From assembly GCA_964424335.1 (NCBI GenBank), contig CAYRIY010000074.1, positions 1 through 18,673 on the forward strand: 18,673 bases of DNA, written 5' to 3'. This document shows positions 6,494-14,218 of the stretch, piece by piece. Under the pieces are notes generated by a model. That model saw only the letters and a program-made list of their open reading frames with translations, ran no database searches and was not told the DNA's origin. Made by a program: the position numbers and the translations under genes. Position 1 is the first letter of the stretch; each line of letters opens with the position of its first letter. The DNA comes from CAYRIY01 sp964424335. GTDB lineage: Bacteria; Bacillota; Limnochordia; DTU080; RSA5.

Positions 6494-6510
6494 AGTGACA
6501 GTATATCACT
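6494..6510 (-). promoter_or_regulatory. Extended -10 promoter inside an imperfect dyad, upstream of mntA-hepT
   Basis: The minus strand reads AGTGATATACTGTCACT. TGATATACT is an extended -10 element (TGn plus TATACT, 5 of 6). The flanking AGTGA and TCACT arms form a dyad with a 7-nt centre. Transcription from here would give a short leader ending in the mntA ribosome site at 6483-6490. I found no good -35 box at normal spacing. Overlap of a dyad with the -10 box is the usual layout for autoregulation, which is inference here. Confidence 0.42.
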
Positions 6511-6604
6511 CAGGCAAAACGTAAAGGAACCGACTTGTAAGCCGTCGAATTCGAGGGAGTTGGGACGTGACCAGCGCCCTTCCTGCCGAGAAAGGATGTC
6601 ATTG

Positions 6605-8386
6605 ATGGCGCGATCGATGGGAATGTGTTATCTCTGTCGCAAGCCGTACACCCGCCAAGGCATGGCGCGGCACCTCAAGGCGTGCCGAAGCGATGACCAA
6701 TGGTTCGACGAGAAAGGCGACGGGGGTGCGGGCCAAACGGCATTGCGGCACAAGTACTTTCACATCGTGGTCGAAGGGAAAGACTTCCCCGAATACTGGC
6801 TCCATGTCGCAGTTCCCCAAAACGCCACTTTGCAGGATCTTGATGAATTCTTGCGCGATATCTGGCTTGAGTGCTGCGGTCATTTCAGCCAGTTTTTAAT
6901 CGACGGCGATGTGTACACCAACGCTGCCAGCGATTTCGCCGACTTTCAAAAGACCCGATCGCTCAACAACCTGTGTGGCGACGTGCTCACGAGTGGAAAG
7001 CGGTTTGTCTACGAATACGACTTTGGCGACACGACGCGTCTATCGCTGCGGGTCCTTGATGATTTTCGCTTTCCGTTCGCCGTCGACCCCAGAATTTACG
7101 TGTTTGCACGCAACATCCAACCGGAGATCCATTGTGTACATTGCGGCGAGCCCGCGATGCATGTCTGCGCGAGCTGCCAATGGGGCGGCGACGGCTGGCT
7201 GTGCGATACTTGCGCTGACAAGCACCCATGTGGCCCCGACGCGCTTTTGCCCGCGGTCAACTCTCCCCGTGTCGGGATATGCGGGTATACGGGCAATCTT
7301 CCGTGGTCCGGCAATCCGTTCGATGATGAGGATGAGGATTTTTGGGCTGACGGCGATGCAGCGGCGGCATTCGACGAAGACGTCGACCTTTTGAGTGTCC
7401 TAAAAAGTGATCCGTTCGTGATGGAACGGTTGCTTTGGCGTATGAATCGCGTCGTGAACGAAAATGCAAACAAACATTCTGATGACGGCGGTGGAAACGA
7501 CGTCGACGTGGACGACCCGGTATGGCAGGCCCAAAAGCTTGCCTGGGAAGCCTACGCCACCGACGACAACGAGGCGCGCGAACTTGCTTATGCCGCCTTG
7601 AAGCTCGATCCGGACTGCGCCGATGCCTATGTCGTTTTGGGAAACCTTGCCGAAGATCCACAGACGGCGGCTAAGGAGTATCGAAAAGGGGTTGAGGCCG
7701 GCCGGCGGGCAATCGTGCGGGAGTCGGGCGACGATGCCTTCGAGACCGACGCTGGCCGCTTTTGGGGCATCGTCACCACCCGCCCCTACATGCGCGCCCT
7801 CGAGGGCCTAGCAATGGCGCTTCGCACGGACGGCAAGGACGCCGAGGCGATCCGTCACATGCAAGAGCTGCTCAGGCTCAACCCCGAGGATAACCAGGGC
7901 ATCCGGTACACGCTCATCAACTGCTATCTCGAGTTGGGCCTCACCGCCGAAGCCGGACGGCTCATCGCCCAGTTTGGCGATGATCGATCCAGCCACTGGT
8001 TGTACTCCAAAGCGCTTTGGCGCTACCAGCGATCAGGAGCCTCCGAGTCTGCCCGTCGTGCGCTCGTTGACGCTTTTGCAACGAATCAGCACGTCCCGAT
8101 CAGAATGGCCGAAATCATGTATCAGATCATGGAGCGTAACGAAGAGCCCGACCTCGATCCGACTCTTGACGTCTATGCCCCCGGAAGCCCCGAAGAGGCA
8201 GATATTTACATCTTTGACTCCTTTCGCGCATGGGCCGAGTCGGGCGATGCGCTGATTTGGCTCACCAGTGAGACGCTACGACTGAAAGGTTCGCGTGCAA
8301 CGCCAAGGCACACTGAGAAAATCGGTCGCAACGCCCCTTGTCCCTGCGGCAGCGGGAAGAAGTACAAGAAGTGCTGCGGCCGGTAA
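6605..8386 (+). CDS. Multidomain protein: C2HC zinc knuckle, pRiA4b ORF3-like domain, TPRs, SEC-C motif
   Basis: The start at ATG 6605 gives 593 residues and is supported by AAAGGA 8 nt upstream; the open frame extends further but overlaps mntA. Order of parts: a zinc finger MCYLCRKPYTRQGMARHLKAC (Cys8, Cys11, His23, Cys27); a plasmid pRiA4b ORF-3-like domain (about 50-160) with the hallmarks TLQDLDEFLRDIWLECCGH and YEYDFGD; a second Cys/His cluster (177-209, CVHC, CASC, CDTCADKHPC); an acidic linker (about 235-265); TPR-like helices (about 330-480); and a C-terminal SEC-C motif NAPCPCGSGKKYKKCC. SEC-C is a zinc-binding motif known from the SecA tail. The role of pRiA4b ORF3 domains is unclear. 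No enzyme motif is seen. A scaffold or nucleic-acid-associated role is a guess. It ends 8 nt from the convergent sulfatase stop. Confidence 0.82.
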   Translation: MARSMGMCYLCRKPYTRQGMARHLKACRSDDQWFDEKGDGGAGQTALRHKYFHIVVEGKDFPEYWLHVAVPQNATLQDLDEFLRDIWLECCGHFSQFLIDGDVYTNAASDFADFQKTRSLNNLCGDVLTSGKRFVYEYDFGDTTRLSLRVLDDFRFPFAVDPRIYVFARNIQPEIHCVHCGEPAMHVCASCQWGGDGWLCDTCADKHPCGPDALLPAVNSPRVGICGYTGNLPWSGNPFDDEDEDFWADGDAAAAFDEDVDLLSVLKSDPFVMERLLWRMNRVVNENANKHSDDGGGNDVDVDDPVWQAQKLAWEAYATDDNEARELAYAALKLDPDCADAYVVLGNLAEDPQTAAKEYRKGVEAGRRAIVRESGDDAFETDAGRFWGIVTTRPYMRALEGLAMALRTDGKDAEAIRHMQELLRLNPEDNQGIRYTLINCYLELGLTAEAGRLIAQFGDDRSSHWLYSKALWRYQRSGASESARRALVDAFATNQHVPIRMAEIMYQIMERNEEPDLDPTLDVYAPGSPEEADIYIFDSFRAWAESGDALIWLTSETLRLKGSRATPRHTEKIGRNAPCPCGSGKKYKKCCGR

Positions 8387-8394
8387 GGCGCGCC

Positions 8395-10056
8395 TCAAAA
8401 GGCCATCGGCACCCGAAACCGGACCGCTCGCTCCTCGCTCACCTTGTACCCGATGCGGGATGCGCGGGTCGTAATGATCCACGCGCCGCGCTCGAGGCGA
8501 ATCGGCGTGGTGTACACCTGCCACCTCGGGCTTTCGGTGCCTACACCGTCAGCGCTCGCATGGTCCCTTTCGAGACGATATTCGATCGACGCCCCGTGCG
8601 TGGCGCAGTGGAGTTGGACTAGGATCGGCCCTTTGTAGGCGCCGCCTTCCGGCGCGGGTTCAACACCGTCTGCCTCCGGTCCGATCGGCACAAAGACGAC
8701 GGGAGCCGTCGTCGGTTGCACTTTTCCCGGCCACATGCGCTCAACCATCTGCTCTTCGGGCACATCGCCCCAGACGTCGTACTTTTCGCGCCAGGTGTCC
8801 AGCGCTTTCCTGAGCCTTGCCATCACCGCCCGATGCGCCGCACTGTCCGCCAAGTTGTTGAGCTCGTAGGGGTCCTCTTCGCAGTCATAGAGCTCCTCAG
8901 GGGGTCTGGGGAAACGAAACATCGCTTGCTGCGCCTCGCTCAACTCACCAGCAAGGTAGAGGCGCCACATCTCCTGCACCACCGGGTGGCGGTTGCGGTA
9001 CGGAATCCATTGCAGGTACGGATTTTGAGGGAAGTAGTTGCGAATGTACTTAAACCGCTTGTCCCGCACGGCGCGCACCATGTCGTACGATTCGTCGTAG
9101 CGATCTCTTGTGGCGTAGACGTACTCCCTGGGCTCGTGTTTGTTGCCAAGAAAGGGCCTGCCTTGCATGTGCCGGGGTACGTCGACGCCTGCCAGGCTAA
9201 GCATCGAGGGGCCGAGGTCGATGAGGCTCACGAGCTCATCAGAAACGCTCCCCGCTTCGATGACCCCCGGCCAGCGCACGATGAGCGGAACTCGAATGCC
9301 GGCATCGTACGGCCACCGCTTACCCCTTGGCAACCCCTCCCCATGGTCGCTCCACAAGACCACGACCGTGTTTTCGGCAAGGCCGTCTTCGTCGAGTTGG
9401 TCGAGGAGCTCGCCGAGCTGCCGATCGGCAATGGCCAGGTTGTCATAGTGGCGAGCGAGCGCTCGGCGCGCCTTAGGCGTGTCTGGCAAGTACGGCGGAA
9501 GCGTGACGAGGTCCGGGTCGGTCTCGGGCTCGCTCTCCTCTTTCTCCCACATTCCGCTCTCGTGCGTTCCAAGCGGGTTGAAGACGGCAAAGAAGGGCAT
9601 GCCTTCAGGCCGGTTTCGCCAGTGCGCGTTTGGGCCGCACTCGTCCCATGCCGAAGTCGGCGGCGCGAACTGGTAGTCGGTCTTGTGGTTGTTGGCGCAG
9701 TAGTAACCTGCGGCCCGCAGGTACTCAGGGAACGCCTTGACGTACGGCGGCGGCACCGTTTCGTACGGCGTGGGCAGCTCGGGCGTCGCGGCATTGGTGT
9801 GCGTGGTCCGCATGTGGTGGGCGCCAATGAACGTCGGGTACATCCCCGTGATGATCGCCGACCGACTCGGCGCGCACACGCCTGCCACGGAGAACGCATT
9901 TGGATACCGACAACCCGACTGGGCCAAGCGGTCGACGTTGGGCGTCCTGGCCACGGGGTCGCCATAGCAGCCAAACCGGGGACTCGTGTCCTCAAAGGAT
10001 ACCCACAAGATGTTCGGCCTTGCGGAGATCCCCTCTTGAGTCGAAAGCGTTGCCAT
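8395..10056 (-). CDS. Formylglycine-dependent sulfatase with C-terminal beta-sandwich extension
   Basis: A 553-residue type I sulfatase (alkaline phosphatase superfamily). RPNILWVSFEDTSPRFGCYG opens the domain with its first metal ligands. GVCAPSRSAIITGMYP contains CxPSR (Cys61, Arg65), whose cysteine is turned to formylglycine by FGE or an anaerobic maturase. VVVLWSDHGEGLPRGKRWPYDAG supplies the remaining active site. The last about 80 residues (VQLHCATHGASIEYRLE...YTTPIRLERG...ASRIGYKVSEE) resemble a chitobiase/hexosaminidase C-terminal-like beta module. ATG 10056 is chosen because AGAGGTGG lies 8 nt upstream. No signal peptide is seen from this start, suggesting a cytoplasmic enzyme. The substrate is unknown; related enzymes remove sulfate from glycans or small esters. 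A perfect 16-bp dyad lies just upstream. Confidence 0.92.
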   Translation of the reverse strand: MATLSTQEGISARPNILWVSFEDTSPRFGCYGDPVARTPNVDRLAQSGCRYPNAFSVAGVCAPSRSAIITGMYPTFIGAHHMRTTHTNAATPELPTPYETVPPPYVKAFPEYLRAAGYYCANNHKTDYQFAPPTSAWDECGPNAHWRNRPEGMPFFAVFNPLGTHESGMWEKEESEPETDPDLVTLPPYLPDTPKARRALARHYDNLAIADRQLGELLDQLDEDGLAENTVVVLWSDHGEGLPRGKRWPYDAGIRVPLIVRWPGVIEAGSVSDELVSLIDLGPSMLSLAGVDVPRHMQGRPFLGNKHEPREYVYATRDRYDESYDMVRAVRDKRFKYIRNYFPQNPYLQWIPYRNRHPVVQEMWRLYLAGELSEAQQAMFRFPRPPEELYDCEEDPYELNNLADSAAHRAVMARLRKALDTWREKYDVWGDVPEEQMVERMWPGKVQPTTAPVVFVPIGPEADGVEPAPEGGAYKGPILVQLHCATHGASIEYRLERDHASADGVGTESPRWQVYTTPIRLERGAWIITTRASRIGYKVSEERAVRFRVPMAF

Positions 10057-10077
10057 CGGCACGTCCACCTCTCTCGC

Positions 10078-10093
10078 GTGTTTTCCAAAACAC
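10078..10093. promoter_or_regulatory. Perfect inverted repeat before the sulfatase, operator candidate
   Basis: GTGTTTTCCAAAACAC has two perfect 7-bp arms around a 2-bp centre. It begins 21 nt upstream of the sulfatase ATG, immediately before its ribosome site, and lies in the divergent region shared with the site-2 protease. Size and symmetry suit a dimeric repressor site overlapping the promoter or leader. It is too small and AT-centred to be a terminator. Confidence 0.45.
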
Positions 10094-10190
10094 TTCGGCA
10101 CTTGAAGCCCGCTCGCCTTGCGGTCTTGATGATTGGTTGGGACAAACTACTGGGGCGTTCGACCCTGCCGCATGCTCCCGGTGGTTGATA

Positions 10191-10199
10191 TGCTATAGT
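10191..10199 (+). promoter_or_regulatory. Possible extended -10 promoter for the site-2 protease gene
   Basis: TGCTATAGT matches TGn plus TATAAT at 5 of 6 positions and lies 31 nt before the TTG start of the protease gene. No clear -35 box stands 16-18 bp upstream. Confidence 0.35.
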
Positions 10200-10230
10200 T
10201 GTCCAAGGAAACTTTGACCAAGGCGGATCG

Positions 10231-11352
10231 TTGACGAAAAGCGAGCACAAGGCGGTGGTTGTCGTGGAGTGGAACATCACGCTGGGCAGGGTTTTTGGTA
10301 TTGCAGTCAGATTACACCTCACCTTTGTGATCTTTTTGGCATGGATCGGAATCGGGAGCTTTTTCGCCGGCGGACCGGCAGCGGCCGTCCAAAGCATCGG
10401 CTTTCTCCTGGCCGTCTTTGGCTCCGTGCTCATCCACGAGTTTGGTCACGCACTCATGGCGAGGCGCTTCGGCATCCGAACGCCCGACATCACCCTTTTG
10501 CCGATCGGCGGACTCGCCCGGCTCGAACGCATGCCGGAAAAGCCCTACCAGGAGCTCCTAGTCGCCATCGCGGGTCCGGCGACCAACATCGTGATCGCTC
10601 TGGCCTTACTCCTCTACTTGGCCGTGACAGGCCAGATTGACGCCGTCCGCTCCACCACCATCATGGGGGGCGGCCTTGCGGGGCGCGTGCTTTGGATCAA
10701 TCTGTGGCTCGTCCTCTTCAACATGATTCCCGCCTTTCCAATGGACGGCGGGCGGGTGTTTCGAGCTCTCCTTGCCGAGCGGATGGATTATCGCCGGGCC
10801 ACACGGGTCGCGGCCTCGGTCGGGCAGGGGTTTGCGCTCCTCTTTGCCGTGGTGGGACTTTACTACAACCCCATCCTGATTTTTATCGCCCTATTTATCT
10901 ACCTGGGCGCAAGCGGGGAGACCTCGCAGTCGAACCTGCGAACGTTCGCGCAGGGCCTCCCGATCCGCTCGGTCATGATCACGCGCTTTAGGCCGCTTGC
11001 AAGCGACGCACCGCTATCTGAGGCCGTGCGGGCGCTTCTCGAGGGCGAGCAAACCGAATTTCCCGTCATAGGCGCCGAAGGTCGGGTGCAAGGGATCCTC
11101 TGCCGCGAGGACATTATCCGCGGGCTGAGCACGGACGGGGCCGGAGTGCCCGTCTCACAAGCGATGCATGTGGATGTGCCGACTGCGCACGTGGATGAGA
11201 TGTTGGACGGCGCCTTTCAACGCATGATCACGGCCCGGTGCCCCGCCCTGCCCGTTGTGGACAGCAGCGGCGCCCTCGTCGGCCTCCTCACGAAAGAGAA
11301 CATCGTCGAAATGATGATGGTGCGCGACGCTCTCGAGAAGCGAAAGGGTTAG
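10231..11352 (+). CDS. Site-2 protease family (M50) membrane metalloprotease with two CBS domains
   Basis: A 373-residue membrane protein. The zinc-binding motif HEFGH (His69, Glu70, His73) lies in a transmembrane helix, and NMIPAFPMDGGR (Asp172) is the second catalytic motif of the site-2 protease family. Several hydrophobic helices occupy residues about 28-230. Two CBS domains follow (about 240-370; RSVMITRFRPL, FPVIGAEGRVQGILC, LPVVDSSGALVGLLTKENIV), giving the common M50-CBS architecture that may sense adenine nucleotides. Such proteases cut membrane proteins, often anti-sigma factors, but no such target is nearby. The start is TTG 10231 with AAGGCGGA upstream. GTG 10264, with GGTGG close by, would begin at MEWNITLGRVFGIAVRLH and fits the family N-terminus equally well. 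It stands alone, divergent from the sulfatase. Confidence 0.88.
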   Translation: MTKSEHKAVVVVEWNITLGRVFGIAVRLHLTFVIFLAWIGIGSFFAGGPAAAVQSIGFLLAVFGSVLIHEFGHALMARRFGIRTPDITLLPIGGLARLERMPEKPYQELLVAIAGPATNIVIALALLLYLAVTGQIDAVRSTTIMGGGLAGRVLWINLWLVLFNMIPAFPMDGGRVFRALLAERMDYRRATRVAASVGQGFALLFAVVGLYYNPILIFIALFIYLGASGETSQSNLRTFAQGLPIRSVMITRFRPLASDAPLSEAVRALLEGEQTEFPVIGAEGRVQGILCREDIIRGLSTDGAGVPVSQAMHVDVPTAHVDEMLDGAFQRMITARCPALPVVDSSGALVGLLTKENIVEMMMVRDALEKRKG

Positions 11353-11474
11353 CGGCGGGCTGCGGTGATGTCAAAACCTCAAGAGCCAGCAAATCGAACG
11401 AAGGCTTCGGCGACACTGCTGGGGAATCAATACTCCCTGGAACCATAGATGTAACCGCAGGAGGCCCTCGAATC

Positions 11475-12370
11475 ATGGCCGATCAAATCACGACGTCACC
11501 GCACATACTCATCAAGAGTAACTTGCGAATCCCTACTACCGCCCTCGACGAAGCGCTTTTAGATATACGTCCCAAGCTCGCGGAGATCGGAATCTACGGA
11601 ACCGAGGTCGCAATCTCGATCACCGGCGACTCGGAGGCCGATCAGGCAGAGCTTGAGCGCCTACTCGATTGGACTAAAGGCTGGCATGACGAAGGCCTCG
11701 CCGTCTACGTCCACCCCTACACGCACGGCCCGGCCAACCCTGCAGCGTGCACGGGCGCTGATGGCGGGACGCCGCATGCTGCGTTTCGCCGCGTCGCAGA
11801 CGAGGTCGCAAAGATCGCAGAGCGCTTCGGCGATAAGGTCGTGTTGACCTATCACGCGGCAGAGCACTCGGGAGATCAACATGGCCCCGACGCCCTGGAG
11901 GGCGGCACACTTCGGGATGCGTTGCTGGGGCGCTCCGTTCACTTTTTTGACCTTGGGTTTCAATACTGTGAGCAGCTCGATTGCGGGATCTTGCTGGTCA
12001 GCGAGACGCAACTACCCCCGTCGATCGGTTCAGATCGTATCCGCATCGGAGACCGACCTGAAGAAGTCCTCCGTACACTTGGCGGCCGCACGTCCGGGGC
12101 TTGCTGGGATTCGGGCCACTACTTGCTCAGCATCGAACGGGTCGGCATCGCCCCGGACCCAAGCGACGAATTCGCTAAGGCCGTTACCCACATGCACATT
12201 CACGATGTGATCGACAGCGTCGACCACCGCCCCCTCACGTCGGCCAGCGTCGATGTGGGCAGGTACGTTCAAAGAGCCGTAGGCACGGGCGGCGTCAACT
12301 CCATCACGCTGGAATACGACTACCGCCTCGATACGGAAAGCTCCGGCGCGACGCCGGGCGATCGCATTCT
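11475..12370 (+). CDS. Sugar phosphate isomerase/epimerase-like TIM-barrel protein, 3' end lost in assembly gap
   Basis: About 298 residues are visible before the gap. ATG 11475 is supported by AGGAGG 10 nt upstream. The sequence follows the xylose-isomerase-like TIM barrel: strands TEVAISI, GLAVYVHPYTHG, KVVLTYHAAEHS, GILLVSETQ, GACWDSGHYLL, VTHMHIHDV and NSITLEYDY, with metal or substrate ligands expected from the Glu, Asp and His residues of the last four. The barrel is nearly complete, so only the last strand or helix is likely missing. Typical relatives isomerise or epimerise sugars and inositols, or act as endonuclease IV-like enzymes; the motifs here do not single out one. The 122-nt gap after the protease gene suggests a separate or loosely linked unit. 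Confidence 0.72.
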
Positions 12371-12470
12371 NNNNNNNNNNNNNNNNNNNNNNNNNNNNNN
12401 NNNNNNNNNNNNNNNNNNNNNNNNNNNNNNNNNNNNNNNNNNNNNNNNNNNNNNNNNNNNNNNNNNNNNN
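12371..12470. other. Assembly gap (exactly 100 N)
   Basis: One hundred undetermined bases, the usual placeholder for a scaffold gap of unknown true length. Sequence on the two sides need not be adjacent in the genome, and reading frames across it are not evidence of one gene. Confidence 0.97.
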
Positions 12471-12701
12471 GAGATCCGCGAGGTTGGAATGCGTCTCGGA
12501 ACGAAGTTTGATCATTTTGTGGAGTACTTTGGTGAGGAGGGAAAGCGTAATCGCCTCTCGATCGAACGAGCGATCGCAGAACAAAAGGCGGACCGTCTCC
12601 GAGATGACGACCGCATCCGTAGACTCGAACTGCGCCTCGACGCAATCGAATCCCGACTTCAGAAAGAAGCCCGCATGCGCGTACCCGTGGCGGATGAATG
12701 A
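12471..12701 (+). CDS. Fragment: C-terminal part of a small charged helical protein, or a short gene
   Basis: The open frame directly after the gap gives 76 residues to the TGA at 12699-12701. It is rich in Arg, Glu and Asp with heptad-like Leu/Ile spacing (DRIRRLELRLDAIESRLQKE), suggesting a coiled coil near the C-terminus. It does not look like the end of the TIM barrel to the left. It may be the tail of a gene lost in the gap, or a short gene starting at ATG 12489 (MRLGTKFDHFVEYFGEEGKR). No family is recognised. It converges on the MFS gene with 30 nt between stops. Confidence 0.45.
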   Translation, partial: EIREVGMRLGTKFDHFVEYFGEEGKRNRLSIERAIAEQKADRLRDDDRIRRLELRLDAIESRLQKEARMRVPVADE

Positions 12702-12731
12702 TTGGCTACAAAGCATCCAGGTGAATCGCGC

Positions 12732-13904
12732 CTACCCAGTCGCCTTTCGCCTACCCGTCACATTGAGAACTACGATGGCAAATGCCGCAAGACCAAAGAT
12801 GTTGACCGCCGCTCCCAATGTAAACGGGAGATCGCCTCTCGTATAGTAGAGAATGCCGCCCACGACGGGACCGAGCACCCGTCCAAGCGAATCCATCGAA
12901 TCAAGCATCCCGATCGCAAGTCCGTGACCTACGCCCGCCCGCTGTGATACAAGGGATGAGTTGGCCGGGCGAATCAAACCGTGACCTGCGGCATAGACGC
13001 TGATGCCAACGGTTGCGATCCAGGCGGTCGCTGAGCCGGCGATGATGGCCATGCCGACTGCGCTGATCAGGAGTCCTGCTAAGATCATTTTCTCTTCGCC
13101 GATCCACTGCTTCACGCGGCCCACAAGGCCCCCTTGCACGAGCGCTCCGGTGATGCCCATCACGGCGTAGACAAACCCGACTGAGCGTTCGGTCAGACCA
13201 AATCGGTCGGCCGCCAAAAAGGGGAACGCCGTTTCCAAGGCCGCAAGGGAAAACGTCACGAGGAGCGCCAAGAGGTAAAGCGGCATGGTGTTTGCGTTCC
13301 AAGCTTGCAGACGCTTCGAGAGCTGACGGGAGGCGCCGACATCGGAACCCTCTTTGGGGAGCGTCTCCGGCAAAATGATGAAGACCAACGCGAGCGTGAT
13401 CAGCGAGAGTCCGGCCGCCGCAAAGTATGGAAGTTGAATCCAGTAACTTCCAAGAATGCCCCCAACTACAGGTCCAAAGATCGCGCCAAGCCCGAATGCC
13501 GCTCCCAGAACACCCATGCCTTTCGCCCGATCCTCTTTGGTCGTACTGTCTGCGATCATAGCCATCGCCGTGGGCAGCGTCGCCGCAGACAACACACCGG
13601 TGAGGGTTCTGGCAACAAAGAGCATCGGCAAGGACTGGGCCAATCCGAAAAACGTCATCCCAACCGAATAACCTATAAGCCCGATCATCATGATGGGCTT
13701 ACGCCCGACGCGATCGGAAAGTGTTCCCCAGATGGGGCTAAAGATAAACTGGGCGATCGAAAACGTCGCGATCAACCACCCCATCGTCCTACTCGTGGCG
13801 CCGAAATGGCGAATGTAGTAAGGCTCGACGGGAAAGAGAACAGCAAACCCGATCATCACGATAAACAACACAAAAAAGAGAATCCCAAGGATTCTGCGGT
13901 TCAC
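12732..13904 (-). CDS. MFS transporter, DHA1/multidrug-efflux type
   Basis: A 390-residue polytopic protein with about 12 hydrophobic helices. Motif A in the loop between helices 2 and 3 reads WGTLSDRVGRKPIMMIG, and the motif C (antiporter) element of helix 5 reads GLGAIFGPVVGGILGSY, which together point to the drug:H+ antiporter DHA1 group (TetA/NorA-like). The central loop (about 185-205) splits the two six-helix halves. It would export small molecules across the cytoplasmic membrane by proton exchange; the substrate cannot be told. GTG 13904 is supported by ACGGAGG 8 nt upstream. A poor promoter match (TTGGTT, 17 bp, TATGCA) lies just upstream. No regulator is adjacent. Confidence 0.9.
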   Translation of the reverse strand: MNRRILGILFFVLFIVMIGFAVLFPVEPYYIRHFGATSRTMGWLIATFSIAQFIFSPIWGTLSDRVGRKPIMMIGLIGYSVGMTFFGLAQSLPMLFVARTLTGVLSAATLPTAMAMIADSTTKEDRAKGMGVLGAAFGLGAIFGPVVGGILGSYWIQLPYFAAAGLSLITLALVFIILPETLPKEGSDVGASRQLSKRLQAWNANTMPLYLLALLVTFSLAALETAFPFLAADRFGLTERSVGFVYAVMGITGALVQGGLVGRVKQWIGEEKMILAGLLISAVGMAIIAGSATAWIATVGISVYAAGHGLIRPANSSLVSQRAGVGHGLAIGMLDSMDSLGRVLGPVVGGILYYTRGDLPFTLGAAVNIFGLAAFAIVVLNVTGRRKATG

Positions 13905-14218
13905 AGATGTCGCCTCCGTAACCTTGCATAGCGGCTTGTTTGAGTTTAACCAATGTGAGCGCTGCCGCGCAAGAGGCGCAAAGGTTTCAGGGTCGTTCGA
14001 TGCTGGGTTCGCACGACGGAGGCCGACCGGGTAAGCCCTTAAACAGGGAGCGTCACATGGCGCGAACGGGATAGGCGCGGCTTGATATGTTGATGGATGA
14101 CATGTTAACGAATGAGAGCGGACTGGAACCTAGGAAGTCGGAGGAGGCGGTCGCTTGACGATCGGCGCGCGCTTCCGAGCCTCGCGGGAAAGCCAAGGCT
14201 CATACGACCACGCACGAC
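13905..14218. other. Intergenic region, no gene supported
   Basis: This stretch holds the MFS ribosome site at its left end and otherwise no coding pattern that I trust. A GGAGGAGG followed 7 nt later by TTG (14155) resembles a start on the plus strand, but the frame it opens encodes an Arg/Ser/Thr-rich product opposite a better candidate. No terminator, tRNA or riboswitch was recognised. Confidence 0.5.

Noticed and set aside
6494..6510. CRP/FNR-type site (AGTGA...TCACT)
   Set aside because: The spacer is 7 nt rather than 6 and the outer bases differ from the consensus; it is kept only as a generic dyad.
8716..10188. 490-codon open frame on the plus strand
   Set aside because: It lies wholly opposite the sulfatase, is very rich in Arg and Val, has no family features, and mirrors the sulfatase codon pattern; the sulfatase motifs are unmistakable.
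11238..12701. Single 487-residue gene beginning at 11238 and crossing the N run
   Set aside because: The first 79 codons overlap the end of the protease gene and lack a ribosome site, while ATG 11475 has AGGAGG upstream. The open frame through 100 N is meaningless.
13905..14218. T-box or riboswitch-like leader (segment with TGGAACC)
   Set aside because: The T-box core sequence and a following terminator are absent and no downstream biosynthetic gene is present; no tRNA or CRISPR repeat pattern was seen anywhere in the window either.
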